Source of the DNA: Alteromonadaceae bacterium
GTDB lineage: Bacteria; Pseudomonadota; Gammaproteobacteria; Pseudomonadales; Oleiphilaceae
DNA: 29,852 nt
NCBI GenBank assembly: GCA_013393545.1
Contig: JABXHG010000245.1
Span: 1 to 29,852, forward strand
Direction of reading: 5' to 3'
Part shown: positions 23,051-29,806 of the stretch, one piece after another
Layout of the letters: each line of letters begins with the position of its first letter
Numbering within the stretch: position 1 is the stretch's first letter
Position numbers and translations under genes: made by a program
The notes under the pieces: generated by a model
The model's database searches: none
What the model was told of the DNA's origin: nothing
Seen by the model: only the letters and a program-made list of their open reading frames with translations

Positions 23051-24463
23051 ATGGATATTAGTGGAAAAACAACCGACCAAAAGGGTTCACACACCGGTTT
23101 TCTCTGGTTAGCGACGTTTATCGCGGCCATGGGATCACTGCTCTTCGGTTATGATACGGGGATCGTTAACGGTTCACTTGAATTTATGGCGCAAAAGAGT
23201 CAGCTTGACTTAACGGCGTTCCAGCAAGGGATCGTTTCCTCTGGGTTAACCTTAGGGGCTGCGTTTGGTGCTATTATTGGGGGACCATTTGCCGATAAGA
23301 TTGGTCGGAAAAAGATTTTGACCATTCTCGGGATTATCTTTTCAATTGGTGCGATTGGCTGTGCCTTCGCAACCAACATTGGAATTTTAATTGCATTTAG
23401 ATTTATTTTAGGGCTGGCTGTTGGTTCAGCTTCAGCCAACGTTCCGGTTTACATTGCCGAAATCGCCCCAACGAAATTACGTGGGAAAATGGTGACGACC
23501 GCGCAAGTAATGATTGTTTCCGGACAATTCGTTGCTTTCGGTGTTAACGCCGCTTTGACCCCTTTAGGTGCGTCAAACGCTGCTATCTGGCGTTGGATGT
23601 TAGGATTAGGGACCATTCCTGGGATTATTCTCTGGATTGGGATGTACTTAATGCCTGAATCACCACGTTGGTTAGTTTCACAAGGTAAAATGGATAAAGC
23701 GCTTGGCGTTTTACGTAAGATTCGAGCCGCTGCTAGTGTTGATTCCGAAATGAAGGAAATTCAAGACAAAGATAAGGCTGATAAAGAATTAAACGCTGAA
23801 CAAGCAACCTTTAAAGAATTGATCAGCAAACGCTGGGTCGTTCAAATCTTGATCACCGGGGCGATGTTGGGGATTATCCAACAATTCGCCGGGATCAACT
23901 CCATCATGTATTATGGTGGGAAGATCATCCAAGAATCTGGATTTAATCCGACCGTTGCTGCGATTTTAAACGCTGGTAACGGGTTCTTAGCAATCGTCGG
24001 GGCCGTTCTTGGGATGTTCACGATCGACTGGTTAGGACGTCGGAAACTTGAATTTGCCGGATTAACAATTTGCGGGATCACGTTAGTTGCTGCTGGTGTT
24101 ATTCACTCGACGGCGCCAAATGCCGGCTGGGCTGGTATTACGATCGTTGTCTTGGTTTATCTTTACATTATTTTCTTCCAAGGTACTTTAGGACCAGTTA
24201 CCTGGTTGATCAACTCTGAAATCTTCCCACAACATTACCGTGGTATCGGGACTGGGATCACGATCTTCGTTTTATGGATCGGTAACTTTATCGTCGGACT
24301 CCTTTCACCGGTCTTACTTGAATGGAACATGTCGAATACTTTCTACATCTTCGCAATTTGCTGTGTACTGGGTATTATCTTTGTTGCCATGCGCGTTCCT
24401 GAAACTAAGGGTGTTCCGCTTGAAGAAGTTGAACAGTACTTCAGAAATAAGTATGATAAATAA
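23051..24463 (+). CDS. iolT: MFS sugar porter, second IolT-like inositol transporter
   Basis: Twelve-helix proton-coupled transporter, 470 residues, full length. Sugar-porter motifs are 'GSLLFGYDTGIVNGS' in helix 1, 'FADKIGRKKIL' after helix 2, 'PESPRWLVSQG' before the central loop, 'QQFAGINSIMYYG' in helix 7, 'TWLINSEIFPQHYRGIG' and the final 'PETKGVPLEEVEQ'. This pattern and the operon point to an IolT-type inositol symporter. It is a distant paralogue of the transporter at 17069-18535; the pair may serve different isomers or affinities. It is the last gene of the plus-strand operon, and a terminator follows 28 bases after its stop. Ribosome site AAGGAAGAAGG lies about 10 bases before the ATG. 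Confidence 0.88.
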   Translation: MDISGKTTDQKGSHTGFLWLATFIAAMGSLLFGYDTGIVNGSLEFMAQKSQLDLTAFQQGIVSSGLTLGAAFGAIIGGPFADKIGRKKILTILGIIFSIGAIGCAFATNIGILIAFRFILGLAVGSASANVPVYIAEIAPTKLRGKMVTTAQVMIVSGQFVAFGVNAALTPLGASNAAIWRWMLGLGTIPGIILWIGMYLMPESPRWLVSQGKMDKALGVLRKIRAAASVDSEMKEIQDKDKADKELNAEQATFKELISKRWVVQILITGAMLGIIQQFAGINSIMYYGGKIIQESGFNPTVAAILNAGNGFLAIVGAVLGMFTIDWLGRRKLEFAGLTICGITLVAAGVIHSTAPNAGWAGITIVVLVYLYIIFFQGTLGPVTWLINSEIFPQHYRGIGTGITIFVLWIGNFIVGLLSPVLLEWNMSNTFYIFAICCVLGIIFVAMRVPETKGVPLEEVEQYFRNKYDK

Positions 24464-24490
24464 TTCGATTCGCTGATTGCGAAAAGAAGG

Positions 24491-24528
24491 AATCTCTGGC
24501 AGATGGATAATCTGACAGAGATTTTTTT
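24491..24528 (+). terminator. Terminator of the plus-strand cyclitol operon
   Basis: AATCTCTGGCAGAT pairs with ATCTGACAGAGATT (one mismatch) around a 5-base loop and is followed by seven T (24522-24528). It ends the operon that closes with the iolT-like gene. Confidence 0.92.
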
Positions 24529-24548
24529 ATGCGAAAGGAGAACGTACC

Positions 24549-24800
24549 ATGCAATCATTACTCTTTTTCCTATTAGCCGCCCTTGCCGGCTTGTTTCAGC
24601 CCATCCAAAGTGGGATCAACTCCCAATTAAAGTATGATTTGAATTCAACGTATTTAAGTGGTGCTATCAGTAACTTTATCGGGGCCCTCTTAATGGTGGG
24701 GTTGGCGTTGACGTTGGAACGCAACGGCTTACAGTCCCCAACGCTAAGTGGTAACCATCTGTGGAACTGGACGGGTGGGATCCTGAGCGCGTTGATCGTG
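24549..24800 (+). pseudogene. 5' part of a YdcZ/DUF606 DMT-type membrane protein gene
   Basis: About 84 native codons. The first membrane helix and the signature 'GLFQPIQSGINSQLKYDLNS' (about residues 15-34) are typical of the YdcZ (DUF606) half-size transporters, followed by 'YLSGAISNFIGALLMVGLAL' and the start of a third helix. Intact members have about 145 residues and four to five helices. Near 24800 the sequence changes to the reverse complement of an AraC-type gene; the frame continues to a stop at 24870-24872 but those residues are foreign. AAAGGAG precedes ATG 24549. Substrate unknown; a broken gene. Confidence 0.75.
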
Positions 24801-25579
24801 TCCGCGATACTGAGGTCGGGGGCGGTCGTTAGCATCCCCTTCACGTGCAAGATCCGGACCGATGTTAAGTAGCCGTGAACGCTGTTATCGGTGTAGGCGC
24901 GGAAGTTTTGCGAGAGAAGCGACGGGCTGACGCCGATCCGTTTACAGAGCGCGGCAATCGTGATTTTCTGGGCGTAATGTTTATCGAGATAATCCAGCGC
25001 CTGAGTAACCATCTGGGGCGTTTGCTTCAGACTGGACCGATCGGTGGGGGCCGGGTCCGCAATCAGGGTCAGCGCGATCAGCAGCTGGTAGAGTAATACT
25101 GAAAAAGTGGTCTCTTTATCCGCGAAAGCCCGGGTTTTAAACAGGTTAAAAATCTGATTGATCAGGTGTTTAAGCTCTTCAGTCGCTTGAAAACAATTCG
25201 TTTTCGCGTTAGTAACGTAATCGTATAAGGCTTGGACCTGATCGCCGTTGAAGTGAAAGAAGATGAATTTGCAGTCGCTAGTCGCGAAGTAGTGGTTCCG
25301 CTTTTTACAATCCATGATGACGACGGAATCCTTAGTAGCCGTAAAGTCCCGCCGGTCATCAAAAGTGAAGGAGAGTTCACCATCTTCAATTAGGAAAACG
25401 ATAAATGAGTTCATGTATTGACGATCGATCATGTAAGGGTAGTTAACGCAGTATTCGCCGGTCCATAACGGGTAGTAGTAAAGCTGCTTGGCCTTATTCG
25501 ACGGGTTGTTAAAGTACAAGCCCTGTAAGCAGCGCATTCCCTGTTCGTTGGTGGGAATGTATTCTGAAAAATCATCCAT
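24800..25579 (-). pseudogene. AraC-family regulator, C-terminal end missing
   Basis: About 260 native codons. A cupin-like N-terminal sensor region (about residues 25-115, 'YPLWTGEYCVNYPYMIDRQY', 'FIFFHFNGDQV') is followed by the first helix-turn-helix ('KITIAALCKRIGVSPSLLSQ'). The linker and start of the second helix-turn-helix ('KGMLTTAPDLSIADTI') are present, but then it runs into the antisense strand of the YdcZ gene and stops at 24596. The second recognition helix is lost, so DNA binding should be impaired. ATG 25579 is the start because GGAGG stands at the right distance. AraC proteins often control sugar operons, and this one is divergent to the iolG-like gene at 25863, so it probably was the local regulator. 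Confidence 0.78.
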
Positions 25580-25603
25580 AGTAACAGCCTCCAAGTAATG
25601 CAT

Positions 25604-25862
25604 ATTAAATCACAACGATACGTATTTTTAGCGTTTAACCAAAAATCTCGTTCCCACTGTGATGACGCAAAATGGTTAAACTGATATATACATATCTAAG
25701 CTTAATATTACTACATATTGGCGAATAATCACTGATTTAAGCCGATTTATTTAAATGTTCGTTTTTACAATTTTTCAAGATGATTGTACATTGAAGCGTT
25801 TACATAATGGCGGTATTCTAATTGTGAAATAAAAAACAAATACGGTTCAGGAGGGTATTATT
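25604..25862. other. Divergent region between the AraC remnant and iolG-like gene E
   Basis: No gene. An 8-bp inverted repeat, GTTTAACC (25633-25640) and GGTTAAAC (25674-25681), is a possible operator for the AraC-type regulator. The plus-strand promoter and cre-like site are listed separately. The rest is AT-rich. Confidence 0.45.
25791..25819 (+). promoter_or_regulatory. Promoter of iolG-like gene E with overlapping cre-like site
   Basis: TTGAAG (25791-25796), a 17-base spacer and TATTCT (25814-25819) form the promoter. TTGAAGCGTTTACA (25791-25804) matches the catabolite-responsive element consensus TGNAANCGNWNNCA at all but one position (reverse complement TGTAAACGCTTCAA). A CcpA site over the -35 box would repress the gene when preferred sugars are present. 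CcpA control is inferred. Confidence 0.6.
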
Positions 25863-26885
25863 ATGACTTTATCAATTGGTATTATCGGATTAGGCTTCAT
25901 GGGCTCAGACCACGTTAAACGGGTCGCAACTCGACTCAACGGCGCGCGCTTAGGCGGGGTTGCCGATCTAAAGAAGGATCTAGCGGAAAAGTACGCTAAG
26001 GAATACGGTGCCAAGGTCTTTGATAACGGGATGGACCTGATCGATTCACCCGACATCGACGCCGTCATGGTTGTAACGCGGCCCCACGAAACTCATGAAA
26101 AATTCGTGATCCACGCCATTGAAGTTGGCAAATTCGTCTTCTGTGAAAAGCCATTGACCTTAACGGCTGCTGGCTGTCAAAAGATTATCGATGCCGAAGT
26201 TAAGGGTGGCAAGCGTTTAGTTCAAGTTGGTTTCATGCGTCGTTACGATCCTGGTTACATCGAAATGAAGAAAGCTATTGATAGTCATGAATACGGCGAA
26301 CCATTATTGATCCACGCCACTCACCGGAACACGGCCGTTGATGAAAGCTACGATACCTCAATGTCAATCATTGAAACGGCGATTCACGAAGCCGACGTTT
26401 TGCACTGGTTATTAGGCGAAGATTACGATTCTGGGACGACCTTCCTGCCAAAGAAGCAGACCAAGTACACCCACTCCAAACTTCACGATCCACAGATCAT
26501 TACCTTGGATACCAAGTCCGGTGTACACATTGACCTGGAAGTCTTCGTTAACGACCAGATTGGTTACGACATCAACTGTAGCGTTGTTTGTGAAGACGGG
26601 ATCATCGATCTTGAATCACCACAAGTTACTTCCGTTAAGACAAATAAGCTGAAACGTCAAACTAAGATTCCCGTTGATTGTACGGAACGTTTCAAGGTTG
26701 CTTACGACCATGAATTACAAAACTGGGTTAACGATGTTGCACAAAACAAAGTTACCGGTCCATCATCATGGGATGGCTTAGTTGCCATGGTCACCTGTGA
26801 CGCCTTGGCAAAGTCTCGTGATAACAACGCGGAACGGGTTGCCATCAAGTTACCAGATAACAAACCAGCACTTTACAACGATTAA
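25863..26885 (+). CDS. Gfo/Idh/MocA oxidoreductase E, with Glu in place of the usual Asp
   Basis: 340-residue NAD(P)-dependent dehydrogenase. 'GIIGLGFMGSDHVKR' (residues 6-20), 'CEKP' with Lys96, and 'SIIETAIHEADVLHW' with Glu171 and His175. It is a close relative of the protein at 20922 (same Asp-to-Glu change, shared 'LVQVGFMRRYDPGY'/'LQVGFMRHYAPEY', and 'TGPSSWDG'). It starts a separate transcription unit behind its own promoter and cre-like site, with GGAGGG in front of ATG 25863. A truncated iolH-like gene follows after 30 bases. Substrate unknown; probably an inositol isomer or inosose. Confidence 0.85.
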   Translation: MTLSIGIIGLGFMGSDHVKRVATRLNGARLGGVADLKKDLAEKYAKEYGAKVFDNGMDLIDSPDIDAVMVVTRPHETHEKFVIHAIEVGKFVFCEKPLTLTAAGCQKIIDAEVKGGKRLVQVGFMRRYDPGYIEMKKAIDSHEYGEPLLIHATHRNTAVDESYDTSMSIIETAIHEADVLHWLLGEDYDSGTTFLPKKQTKYTHSKLHDPQIITLDTKSGVHIDLEVFVNDQIGYDINCSVVCEDGIIDLESPQVTSVKTNKLKRQTKIPVDCTERFKVAYDHELQNWVNDVAQNKVTGPSSWDGLVAMVTCDALAKSRDNNAERVAIKLPDNKPALYND

Positions 26886-26915
26886 TAACGAAAAAATTGG
26901 TAAGAAGGGATTTTA

Positions 26916-27512
26916 ATGAAATTAGCATACGATCCATCAATGTTTCGGGATAATACCCCGTTTCACGAAATGATTGAAAAGACGGCCCGGTTGGGATATA
27001 AGTACCTCGAATTGTCACCACGACAAGACTTTATCTGGTTCTACCAGTATCCAAAAGTTAATTCCGCGATGATCAAGGACGTTAAAAAGTGGTGCCGGGA
27101 TGCTGGTGTTGAAATTTCATCAGTCTTACCGGTTCAGCAATGGTCCTCACCCGACGAACAAGAGCGCCAGGCCGCCGTTCGGAACATGAAACGGACGATC
27201 GAGATCACGTCGGAACTCGGCGTGGACACGTTAAATACTGAATTTTCCGGTGATAAATTTAACCCGGTTGCTTCTGAAGGTCAGTGGTACAAGTCGATGG
27301 AAGAACTGATCCCTGAATTTGAAAAGAACCACATCAAGTTAGAGATCCAAGCGCATCCAAACGACTTTATTGAATCAAGTAATGAAGCGGCCAAGCTGAT
27401 CCGTTCACTGGATCTTGACTGGGTTTCCCAAGTTTGGTGCTCCGCACACGCCTTTTACTCCGATGGTGGCGATGGTTGCCTTGAACTGATGAAACTGACC
27501 AACGACATATGA
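26916..27512 (+). pseudogene. iolH: IolH-like sugar phosphate isomerase/epimerase, 3' end missing
   Basis: TIM-barrel protein of the IolE/IolH superfamily. It starts 'MKLAYDPSMFRD', like IolH proteins, and has 'YLELSPRQDF', 'LNTEFSGD' and 'KLEIQAHPNDFIE', the first metal-ligand Glu and His regions. Only about 197 residues precede an abrupt junction at 27505-27509, where unrelated sequence begins and TGA 27510-27512 ends the frame. Relatives have about 285-290 residues, so the last third, including remaining metal ligands, is missing. It is co-directional with dehydrogenase E (30 bases apart). The truncation marks the right edge of the GC-rich segment. Probably non-functional. Confidence 0.78.
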
Positions 27513-27592
27513 CACTGAGTGGCTTATTACTATTAGTCATGAGTAGTTTGTTAGGACTCCTCGGAATGACTAAGCGGCAGCAAAAAGAATAG
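27509..27592 (+). pseudogene. Sorting-signal tail of an LPXTG-type surface protein
   Basis: A 27-residue frame reads 'TLSGLLLLVMSSLLGLLGM' followed by 'TKRQQKE' and a stop. A hydrophobic helix with a short basic tail is the end of a sortase substrate; the LPXTG motif would lie just upstream and is gone. The leading ATG overlaps the iolH-like stop and is probably accidental. The remnant shows that plasmid or chromosomal DNA carrying a surface protein gene was joined here. Confidence 0.6.
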
Positions 27593-27603
27593 GATGATAT
27601 TAT

Positions 27604-28041
27604 ATGCTAAATCATCAGCAAATTAAGAACCAGTTTGAGAGCTTAACAACCCTGCAAGCTATTCAGAATCAGGCATACCAGATGTTAGTGCAAGGACTGG
27701 CCAAAACTGACTTTTCAATGCGTGAGTGGGGAATATTAGTCTATCTTGAACAACATGGGCAAGCTACTGCTAGTGAATTATCTGATGCATTCACGGTCAC
27801 GCGCACACTAATTTCCAGGAATACTTGGCGATTGATTCAAGATAATTTAATTCAATCACAAGTGAATCCAAATGATCGACGAATTGTTTGGCTATCTTTG
27901 ACTGTTAATGGCCAAGAAAGGGTCCAGGAAGGTGTTCGGCAAGTGCAAGCGAACTTAAAAACTTTCGACCAGAGTCACAATCTGGAGAAGTTGACTAAAC
28001 AAGTGGAAGCTTTGTTACAACAACTTGCTAGGATAAATTAA
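27604..28041 (+). CDS. MarR-family transcriptional regulator
   Basis: 145-residue DNA-binding protein with the winged helix of MarR: 'REWGILVYLEQHGQATASEL' (about residues 40-59), recognition helix 'FTVTRTLISRNTWRL' (about 63-77) and the wing 'PNDRRIVWLSLTVNGQERV' (about 89-107), with the typical DRR. Helices at both ends would form the dimer interface. ATG 27604 has AGGATGAT upstream; spacing is acceptable. It starts 11 bases after the LPXTG-tail remnant, so it may originally have been co-transcribed with the surface protein gene. A terminator follows. No target gene is apparent nearby. Confidence 0.85.
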   Translation: MLNHQQIKNQFESLTTLQAIQNQAYQMLVQGLAKTDFSMREWGILVYLEQHGQATASELSDAFTVTRTLISRNTWRLIQDNLIQSQVNPNDRRIVWLSLTVNGQERVQEGVRQVQANLKTFDQSHNLEKLTKQVEALLQQLARIN

Positions 28042-28080
28042 AGTTTTTTCAAGATAAGTCAAGATGTACTAATGTAAATA

Positions 28081-28127
28081 AAGATCAGTCTGTTAAAATC
28101 TTTGGGTTTTGGCAGACCGGTCTTTTG
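28081..28127 (+). terminator. Terminator after the MarR gene
   Basis: AAGATCAGTCTG pairs with CAGACCGGTCTT (one mismatch and a G-U pair) across a ~20-base loop, followed by TTTTGTTG. Confidence 0.6.
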
Positions 28128-28319
28128 TTGAAGTGAAGAAAATTTAAACATTAAGATTATTTTAGTCTCGTGACAATAATCATTTTGTATACCCAAGTAA
28201 TTAATCGAGCGCTGCAAGTATCAAAGGGTCTCCCCGTTAAAGGGCTTAGATATATTAGATGCAATTTTTTGGACGTCTTGAATATATAATGAGTAAAGTG
28301 TTTAGATAGAACAAGTCAG
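28128..28319. other. Non-coding stretch between the MarR gene and the recombinase gene
   Basis: About 190 bases with no convincing gene. A 7-bp inverted repeat GATTATT (28155-28161) / AATAATC (28175-28181) is the only structure seen. Confidence 0.35.
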
Positions 28320-28350
28320 GTCACAACTTAACAGTTGTGACTCCTTTTTT
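28320..28350 (+). terminator. Terminator upstream of the recombinase gene
   Basis: GTCACAACT (28320-28328) and AGTTGTGAC (28333-28341) form a perfect 9-bp stem with a 4-base loop followed by TCCTTTTTTT. It overlaps the -35 box of the next promoter. Confidence 0.85.
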
Positions 28351-28400
28351 TATCCCTTATAATAAAAGGCATAAACGAACGTCATAACTTACGGTCATAA
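28335..28400 (+). promoter_or_regulatory. Promoter and repeat-containing control region of the recombinase gene
   Basis: TTGTGA (28335-28340) and TATAAT (28358-28363) are 17 bases apart; the -35 box is inside the preceding terminator. Two direct GTCATAA repeats (28381-28387, 28394-28400) lie between the -10 and the gene. They may be part of a resolution site (res) or an autorepression site for the serine recombinase, as in Tn3-type resolvase systems; this is inferred. Confidence 0.5.
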
Positions 28401-28417
28401 GCAAGGGAGCAAATACA

Positions 28418-28990
28418 ATGAAATATGGCTATGCACGAGTGAGTACACCCGACCAAAAACTAGCAAATCAAATTAAACAATTACAAGACGCAGGCGCTAA
28501 AAAAATTTACCAGGAAAAATTTACAGGGACAACTACCCAACGCCCCCAATTTAATCAACTGCTAAAAAAGTTAGACACTGGCGATACGCTAATCATTACC
28601 AAGCTTGATCGTTTCGCCAGAAACACAAGAGAAGCCTTAGATATCATTCAACAACTTTTCGACCAAGGGATTAAAGTGCAAATTCTCAATATGGGCACGA
28701 TAGACAACACGCCCACAGGTAATCTAATTTTTACGATTTTTAGTGCCTTTGCCCAATTTGAACGAGACATGATTGTGACCAGAACCCAAGAGGGCAAATT
28801 ATACGCCAAAACGCATGACCCCCACTTTCGAGAGGGACGCCCTAAAACCTACACCGATGAGCAAATTCAATTTGCTTACGACCTACGGCAACAAGGCATG
28901 ACCTATAAAATGATTGAACGAAAAACAGGGATTAGTATTAAAACCCAACAACGACGGTTTAAATCTCTTCATATGAAAAAAGAAATATGA
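28418..28990 (+). CDS. Serine recombinase (resolvase/invertase family)
   Basis: 190-residue site-specific recombinase, probably resolving plasmid multimers or cointegrates. The catalytic Ser9 lies in '[11 protein letters not shown]', with Arg7. '[13 protein letters not shown]' (61-73) gives Arg65 and Arg68 of the active site, and '[12 protein letters not shown]' is the usual start of the dimer helix E. The C-terminal helix-turn-helix is at about residues 145-183 ('[20 protein letters not shown]'). AAGGGAGC stands before ATG 28418. It is full length for a small resolvase. It adjoins a trsK fragment and transposable elements, as is common on lactobacillar plasmids. Confidence 0.92.
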   Translation: MKYGYARVSTPDQKLANQIKQLQDAGAKKIYQEKFTGTTTQRPQFNQLLKKLDTGDTLIITKLDRFARNTREALDIIQQLFDQGIKVQILNMGTIDNTPTGNLIFTIFSAFAQFERDMIVTRTQEGKLYAKTHDPHFREGRPKTYTDEQIQFAYDLRQQGMTYKMIERKTGISIKTQQRRFKSLHMKKEI

Positions 28991-29028
28991 ATATGATAGA
29001 CTAACTTACATAATATAGGGGGAAGTTT

Positions 29029-29685
29029 ATGGAAGAAATAGTTATGGCAGTTATCCTTTTCGGGATATTGATTTATATGCGTATTCGCAATAAGCAACAA
29101 ACAGATAACGATGAAGATACCCCGAAAAGATTATCTTTACGGGCAATTATTTTCCCAATTCATTACTTTATCCGTAGCACAATTTTCACGGCTTTTAAAA
29201 GTAATGGATTAGCCTTTGTTTTTGTATTATTTCTTGGAGGATATGCACTCTTATTAGCAATGCCTGTTTGGTATATCAATGAGAAAGTAGGGAATTACTT
29301 TCTCATCTACTTACTGATTAGTTGGGTCGTTTGTTTGCTCCCACAGCGTACAGAATTGTCGTCTGGCGAACTGGGAAAAGCCCATTTTCTCAATGAAAGT
29401 GGCTTAAAAAAGGGACACCTTGTCAATCATAACGGTATTGTTTTTGGTAAAAAAGGACGTCAACTGGTTGCCAAGCCCAATGATTTGGACGGGAACGTCG
29501 CTATCTTTGGTGGGGCGGGAACTGGAAAAACCGCTAGTAACTTAATTCCCACACTGCTAACTTACCAAGGCAATGCTTTTGTCGTCGATATAAAGCCTGA
29601 ATTGTTCGAAAAAACTGGACACTTACACCCAAATAAAAAGGTTTTGAACTTTATTAAGTCTTTAGACCGGGTTGAGCTCGCGTAG
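29029..29685 (+). pseudogene. trsK: 5' part of TrsK/VirD4-like coupling protein gene (copy 2), interrupted by an IS
   Basis: Type IV coupling protein that would link relaxosome and transfer channel. Two N-terminal membrane regions (about residues 5-16 and 58-100) are followed by the cytoplasmic ATPase start. The Walker A motif 'GGAGTGKT' is at 161-168 and 'AFVVDIKPELFEKTGHL' follows. Native similarity ends at 'NKKVLNF' (about 29650), where the left end of an IS200/IS605 element begins; the frame then stops at 29683-29685. The remainder of the gene may continue beyond the element, outside this window. The start has GGGGGAAG in front. It is a diverged relative of the fragment at 1500, not an identical repeat. 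Confidence 0.85.
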
Positions 29686-29741
29686 CGTGCGAAACAAAAA
29701 ACCACCCGCTATGCGGGTGGAAAGGAAAAGTTATACTAAAA

Positions 29742-29803
29742 AATCTCTTCACTAGCGTTACAATGTAGTTGTTCAGGCTACATGGTAACGAAAGGAAGAG
29801 ATT
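29742..29803 (+). promoter_or_regulatory. Leader hairpin sequestering the tnpA ribosome binding site
   Basis: AATCTCTTC (29742-29750) is complementary to GAAGAGATT (29795-29803), which contains the Shine-Dalgarno region of tnpA. Inside it GTTACAATGTAG (29757-29768) pairs with CTACATGGTAAC (29778-29789) around a 9-base loop with one mismatch. Together they form a long stem hiding the start signals, as known for IS200 tnpA; the effect here is inferred. Confidence 0.7.
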
Positions 29804-29806
29804 CAG

